Source: Flavobacteriia bacterium (GTDB lineage: Bacteria; Bacteroidota; Bacteroidia; Flavobacteriales; Flavobacteriaceae). Taken from it: a stretch of 9,036 nucleotides of DNA. Below, piece by piece: positions 5,963 to 9,036 of this stretch. Positions within the stretch are counted from its first letter, which is position 1. Each line of letters begins with the position of its first letter. The notes under the pieces are model-generated. The model was not told where the DNA came from, searched no databases, and was given only the letters and a program-made list of their open reading frames with translations. The position numbers and the translations under genes are program-made. The stretch is from positions 1-9,036 of the forward strand of contig DRQI01000386.1 in NCBI GenBank assembly GCA_011330545.1, written 5' to 3'.

Positions 5963-6655
5963 GTGGCAAATTGTTTACAACATAAGACATTTATTGTTCA
6001 ACAATTATATATTATTGTGTTGTTAGGGCTTTTCAATTGTCAAAAACCGGTTCCTAAACCTACTATTTTAGATAATTGCCTCTCCATAGAACAAGTAAAT
6101 TTACTAACTAAAATGATACGCTCTTTTGAAGATGACCTTAGTAAATATTATCATTTTTCAAAAAATGAACCCGAGAAGACTATTAAAAAATACCTCAATG
6201 AAATAAAAACACCTATGAAAAATGATTCGTTGATACTTGAGATAGCTTCACCTAAAAGTAAAGAACTCTTACAAAAATCATTTACAATATTATCAGACGA
6301 TGTATGGACAACCTATCAAGAAGAATATGGAAACATGCAAGATAATATTTATATTTTAGAAGAAGGAGATACATTAGAGGCTATCATTAAAGATGAACAA
6401 GAAGCTTTGAAAAGATATAAAAATAAACACTTAGTAAGAACCAATGGTAAACTTGTAGATTGTTTTTATAGTAAGACATCAGATGAATCATCAAAAGAAT
6501 TATTCCGGTTATTGATGGACTCAGGAGCTATTAGTCCTGATATTATTATCAATGGCATATTAAGTTTAAAAACCAAAATATCTAATTCAAAAGAAATAGA
6601 AGCCTATATTGCCTTAGATTTATTTTATTCACCTTTAGATTTTAATTTAAAATAG
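5963..6655 (+). CDS. Predicted lipoprotein, unknown function, GTG start
   Basis: A 230-residue protein that I do not recognise. No ATG lies in a suitable place: the preceding stop is the TAA of the upstream gene in the same frame, and GTG at 5963 is the only usual start before the signal sequence. From there the N-terminus reads MANCLQHKTF, then a hydrophobic stretch and LFNC ending at Cys26, a non-standard lipobox (Asn at -1). The mature part is charged and probably helical, with many Lys, Glu and Asp residues. Base composition is strikingly low: 11 G+C in the 60 bases at 6541-6600 (18%), against 28 in 60 at 7561-7620 in the mutase gene. This suggests a recently acquired or weakly constrained gene. 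It may have diverged from, or been inserted next to, the preceding lipoprotein, though the two share no obvious similarity by eye. Confidence 0.65.
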   Translation: MANCLQHKTFIVQQLYIIVLLGLFNCQKPVPKPTILDNCLSIEQVNLLTKMIRSFEDDLSKYYHFSKNEPEKTIKKYLNEIKTPMKNDSLILEIASPKSKELLQKSFTILSDDVWTTYQEEYGNMQDNIYILEEGDTLEAIIKDEQEALKRYKNKHLVRTNGKLVDCFYSKTSDESSKELFRLLMDSGAISPDIIINGILSLKTKISNSKEIEAYIALDLFYSPLDFNLK

Positions 6656-6656
6656 A

Positions 6657-6671
6657 TTCCTGTTGCAGGAA
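6657..6671 (+). promoter_or_regulatory. Small hairpin over the mutase large-subunit ribosome binding site
   Basis: TTCCTG and CAGGAA form a perfect 6-bp inverted repeat with a TTG loop, between the lipoprotein stop and the large-subunit ATG at 6680. The right arm contains AGGA (6667-6670), the only Shine-Dalgarno-like run before that ATG, 9 bp upstream. If folded in the mRNA, the hairpin would mask it. The effect is inferred, and Bacteroidota often do not need a Shine-Dalgarno sequence. Confidence 0.4.
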
Positions 6672-6679
6672 CAATATCA

Positions 6680-8752
6680 ATGCCAAGAAAAAACATCCAA
6701 CATATAATTTTACCAACAGCCAACAGCCAATCGCCAAGAGCCAACAGCTATCCTCACGAAAATTTTGTAGCCGGAATACCACCGTATTTACGGGGGCCGT
6801 ATGCAACCATGTATGTGCGTCGCCCTTGGACCATTAGACAATATGCCGGATTTTCAACCGCAGAAGAAAGCAATGCCTTTTACAGGAGGAATTTAGCTGC
6901 CGGGCAAAAAGGCTTGTCGGTAGCCTTTGATTTGGCAACACACCGAGGATATGATTCAGACCACGAACGCGTACAAGGCGATGTAGGGAAAGCCGGAGTA
7001 GCTATTGATTCGGTAGAAGATATGAAAATACTTTTCGACCAAATTCCGCTCGATAAAATGTCGGTTTCCATGACCATGAACGGTGCCGTATTGCCTATTT
7101 TGGCTTTTTATATCGTAGCCGCCGAAGAGCAAGGCGTATCCAATGAACAATTATCAGGAACCATCCAAAACGATATCCTCAAAGAATTTATGGTGCGTAA
7201 TACCTATATCTACCCACCAACGGCATCCATGAAAATAGTGGCAGATATCTTTAAATATACCAGTAAAAACATGCCAAAGTTCAATTCTATTTCCATTTCC
7301 GGATACCACATGCAAGAAGCCGGTGCTACGCCCGAAATAGAGTTGGCTTATACCTTGGCAGATGGATTGGAATACCTGAGAACCGGTATTAAAGCCGGAA
7401 TGGATATCGATAGTTTCGCCCCGCGCCTATCATTCTTTTGGGCCATCGGCATGCAACACTTTCAGGAAATAGCAAAATTAAGAGCCGGTAGAATGCTTTG
7501 GGCAAAAATCGTAAAACAATTCAATCCTAAAAACCCAAAATCGTTGGCGTTGCGAACTCACTGCCAAACCAGTGGTTGGAGTTTAACCGCCCAAGACCCT
7601 TTTAATAATGTAGCGAGAACCACCATTGAAGCCATGGCGGCAGCCCTTGGTGGCACTCAAAGTTTACATACCAATGCCTTGGATGAAGCCATTGCGCTGC
7701 CCACCGATTTTTCGGCACGTATTGCCCGTAATACGCAAATTTATATCCAAGAAGAGACTAATATTACCAAAACGGTTGACCCGTGGGCGGGTTCCTATCA
7801 CTTAGAACAATTAACCCTTGATATTGCCAAGAATGCCTGGCAATTAATTCAAGAAGTGGAAACCCTTGGCGGGATGACCAAAGCCATAGAACAAGGAATT
7901 CCGAAATTGCGTATCGAAGAAGCGGCAGCCATCAAACAAGCTAGGATTGATAGCGGCCAAGACAGTATTATAGGCGTAAACAAATACGCATTAAAAGAAG
8001 AAGCTCCGCTTTCTATTTTAGAAGTTGACAATGAAGCCGTTCGCAACGCGCAATTACGACGCTTGCAACAACTAAAGAAAACAAGAAATAGCGATAAAGT
8101 AAAAGCAGCTTTACAGAATTTAAGTGCCTGTGCCAAGTCAGGTGAAGGAAATTTATTAGATTTGGCAGTACAAGCAGCTCGAGAAAGAGCTACCCTAGGA
8201 GAAATTTCAAAGGCTTTGGAAACTGTTTTCGGACGTTATAAAGCCACTATAAATTCTATTGCCGGCGTGTATAGCAGAGAAATAAAAGAAGATAAAACCT
8301 TTAAAAAGGCTACTGAATTGGCAAACAAATTTGCCGAAATAGAAGGCCGGCGCCCGCGTATTATGATAGCAAAAATGGGGCAAGATGGCCATGACCGAGG
8401 CGCCAAAGTAGTAGCCACCAGTTTTGCCGATTTAGGCTTTGACGTAGATATAGGCCCTTTATTTCAAACCCCAAAAGAAGCTGCCAAACAAGCCGTTGAA
8501 AACGACGTGCATATTTTGGGTATTTCTTCATTGGCAGCAGGGCATAAGACCCTAGTGCCGCAAGTTATTGAAGAACTAAAAAAATACGGTAGGGAAGATA
8601 TTATGGTCATCGCCGGAGGCGTCATTCCGCCTCAAGATTACCAATTTTTATTTGACGCTGGCGTAGTGGGGGTCTTTGGCCCCGGAACAAAAATTGCCAA
8701 AGCAGCTATCGATATCTTAGAGATTTTAATTGACAGTATAGAAAATGAATAA
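6680..8752 (+). CDS. scpA: Methylmalonyl-CoA mutase large (catalytic) subunit
   Basis: A 690-residue adenosylcobalamin-dependent mutase (EC 5.4.99.2; mutB/mcmA elsewhere) that interconverts succinyl-CoA and (R)-methylmalonyl-CoA in propionate metabolism. The TIM-barrel part starts at [13 protein letters not shown] (38-50) and includes RQYAGFST (53-60), [12 protein letters not shown] (169-180) and [11 protein letters not shown] (206-216). Tyr55, Arg173 and His210 occupy the positions of Tyr89, Arg207 and His244 of the Propionibacterium shermanii enzyme, with a constant offset. The C-terminal B12 domain carries [11 protein letters not shown] at 567-577, with His571 as lower cobalt ligand, then GISSLAAGH at 614-622 and IAGGVIP at 644-650. 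All expected active-site features are present, so the enzyme should be active. The N-terminal residues 12-23 ([12 protein letters not shown]) are encoded by a 7-bp tandem repeat and do not look like conserved enzyme sequence. It pairs with the small subunit encoded upstream. Confidence 0.96.
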   Translation: MPRKNIQHIILPTANSQSPRANSYPHENFVAGIPPYLRGPYATMYVRRPWTIRQYAGFSTAEESNAFYRRNLAAGQKGLSVAFDLATHRGYDSDHERVQGDVGKAGVAIDSVEDMKILFDQIPLDKMSVSMTMNGAVLPILAFYIVAAEEQGVSNEQLSGTIQNDILKEFMVRNTYIYPPTASMKIVADIFKYTSKNMPKFNSISISGYHMQEAGATPEIELAYTLADGLEYLRTGIKAGMDIDSFAPRLSFFWAIGMQHFQEIAKLRAGRMLWAKIVKQFNPKNPKSLALRTHCQTSGWSLTAQDPFNNVARTTIEAMAAALGGTQSLHTNALDEAIALPTDFSARIARNTQIYIQEETNITKTVDPWAGSYHLEQLTLDIAKNAWQLIQEVETLGGMTKAIEQGIPKLRIEEAAAIKQARIDSGQDSIIGVNKYALKEEAPLSILEVDNEAVRNAQLRRLQQLKKTRNSDKVKAALQNLSACAKSGEGNLLDLAVQAARERATLGEISKALETVFGRYKATINSIAGVYSREIKEDKTFKKATELANKFAEIEGRRPRIMIAKMGQDGHDRGAKVVATSFADLGFDVDIGPLFQTPKEAAKQAVENDVHILGISSLAAGHKTLVPQVIEELKKYGREDIMVIAGGVIPPQDYQFLFDAGVVGVFGPGTKIAKAAIDILEILIDSIENE
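6713..6747 (+). repeat. Five-unit 7-bp tandem repeat inside the mutase gene
   Basis: Five consecutive 7-bp units follow CCAANNG: units 1, 2 and 5 are CCAACAG, unit 3 is CCAATCG and unit 4 is CCAAGAG. They encode residues about 12-23 of the mutase large subunit, between the start and the first conserved block. Because 7 is not a multiple of 3, gain or loss of one unit would shift the frame. The stretch is also less AT-rich than its surroundings. Confidence 0.85.
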
Positions 8753-8912
8753 AATTAGGATAATTGGCTTAGTACTGATATTGGTTGCAATTGTTTTAAA
8801 TTATGCCATTGCCGAAAATGAGTTTAAAGATTTTTTATTAGGTTTGATAGGTGGTTTTGGTTTGGGACTTTTGGTAGCAGGAAAACCCCCATTTGAAAAG
8901 AAAGCCGGCTAG
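8745..8912 (+). CDS. Small membrane protein, 55 residues
   Basis: The ATG at 8745 overlaps the mutase stop region by 8 bp, a classic sign of translational coupling. The product begins [20 protein letters not shown], a predicted membrane helix (about residues 5-22). It continues with a short polar stretch (AENEFKDF, 23-30), a second glycine-rich hydrophobic helix [17 protein letters not shown] (30-46), and a basic tail KPPFEKKAG. Two helices with a short polar turn suggest a hairpin in the inner membrane. I do not recognise a family or function. The end-to-start overlap, the clear hydrophobicity pattern and the lysine-rich tail make a real gene likely. It is the last gene in the operon that I can see. 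Confidence 0.7.
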   Translation: MNKIRIIGLVLILVAIVLNYAIAENEFKDFLLGLIGGFGLGLLVAGKPPFEKKAG

Positions 8913-9036
8913 GCGTTAACAAAAGTTTCTTTTAAGCCTACTTTGTGTACCGATTTAGAAGTTGAGAGATGGCTTATTCTTCTTAACATTCCAATATGGT
9001 ATTGTTACTGTTAGTAGCATCGAGGCAGCTAATCAA
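8913..9036. other. Right-edge sequence, no gene supported
   Basis: These 124 bp follow the mini-protein stop. Neither strand gives a convincing coding frame. AAAAG-TTT-CTTTT at 8921-8933 could form a 5-bp A/T-rich stem but has no GC stem or T-run, so it does not qualify as a terminator. The next gene probably begins or ends outside the window. Confidence 0.4.

Noticed and set aside
5309..6655. The two lipoprotein frames as one gene broken by a nonsense mutation
   Set aside because: They share a frame with only one intervening stop, but the second has its own hydrophobic signal-like segment with a cysteine, fitting two separate exported proteins better.
6713..6747. CRISPR-like array
   Set aside because: The units are 7 bp, directly abutting, with no spacers, and lie within a coding sequence.
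4077..8418. Several 60-100 codon minus-strand frames opposite mutA, the lipoproteins and scpA
   Set aside because: All lie antisense to genes with clear conserved motifs or secretion signals and look like shadows.
8921..8933. AAAAG-TTT-CTTTT as a terminator after the mini-protein gene
   Set aside because: The stem is only five mostly A-T pairs and has no following T-run; it is too weak to call.
8913..9036. Possible C-terminal part of a minus-strand gene, or plus-strand continuation in frame after the mini-protein stop
   Set aside because: Short frames exist on both strands but none shows a recognisable motif or a clear gene end.

Overview
The window looks like chromosomal DNA of a marine-type flavobacterium (Bacteroidota). 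This is an inference from three things: AT-rich, densely packed genes; promoter sequences matching the Bacteroidota TAnnTTTG -7 element rather than a sigma70 -10; and the run uridine kinase, FtsB/DivIC-like protein, methylmalonyl-CoA mutase small subunit, then large subunit, an order I associate with flavobacteria.

Left part (1-2401, minus strand): three genes read leftwards in what looks like one operon. An AhpD/carboxymuconolactone-decarboxylase-type protein with a complete CPYC...H redox site comes first, then an NmrA-like atypical SDR NAD(P)-binding protein, then a haloalkane-dehalogenase-type alpha/beta hydrolase cut by the window edge. The set suggests an inducible stress, redox or xenobiotic-response operon, but substrates are unknown.

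Middle (2402-2958): a 557-bp divergent intergenic region without a credible gene. Next to the left operon it holds two copies, in opposite orientation, of one 16-bp sequence with a near-palindromic 14-bp core. The distal copy covers the -33 part of a good Bacteroidota promoter. A third, different palindrome overlaps its -7 end. The centre holds a roughly 170-bp imperfect inverted repeat resembling a REP/MITE-type element, and a likely -7 element for the rightward operon lies just before its first gene.

Right part (2959-8912, plus strand): seven genes spaced -8 to +24 bp apart, very likely one operon. They are udk (uridine kinase), an FtsB-like division protein, the mutase small subunit, two unrecognised predicted lipoproteins, the mutase large subunit carrying the B12 domain, and a 55-residue membrane mini-protein whose start overlaps the mutase stop codon. 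The two mutase subunits should form the heterodimer interconverting succinyl-CoA and (R)-methylmalonyl-CoA; the two lipoproteins between them are of unknown role.

The observations most worth checking are the paired operators on the left operon, the intergenic inverted-repeat element, the in-frame 7-bp tandem repeat near the start of the mutase large subunit, and the low-GC, GTG-start lipoprotein gene. I saw no CRISPR array, RNA gene, phage gene or transposase, and no clearly new multi-gene system.
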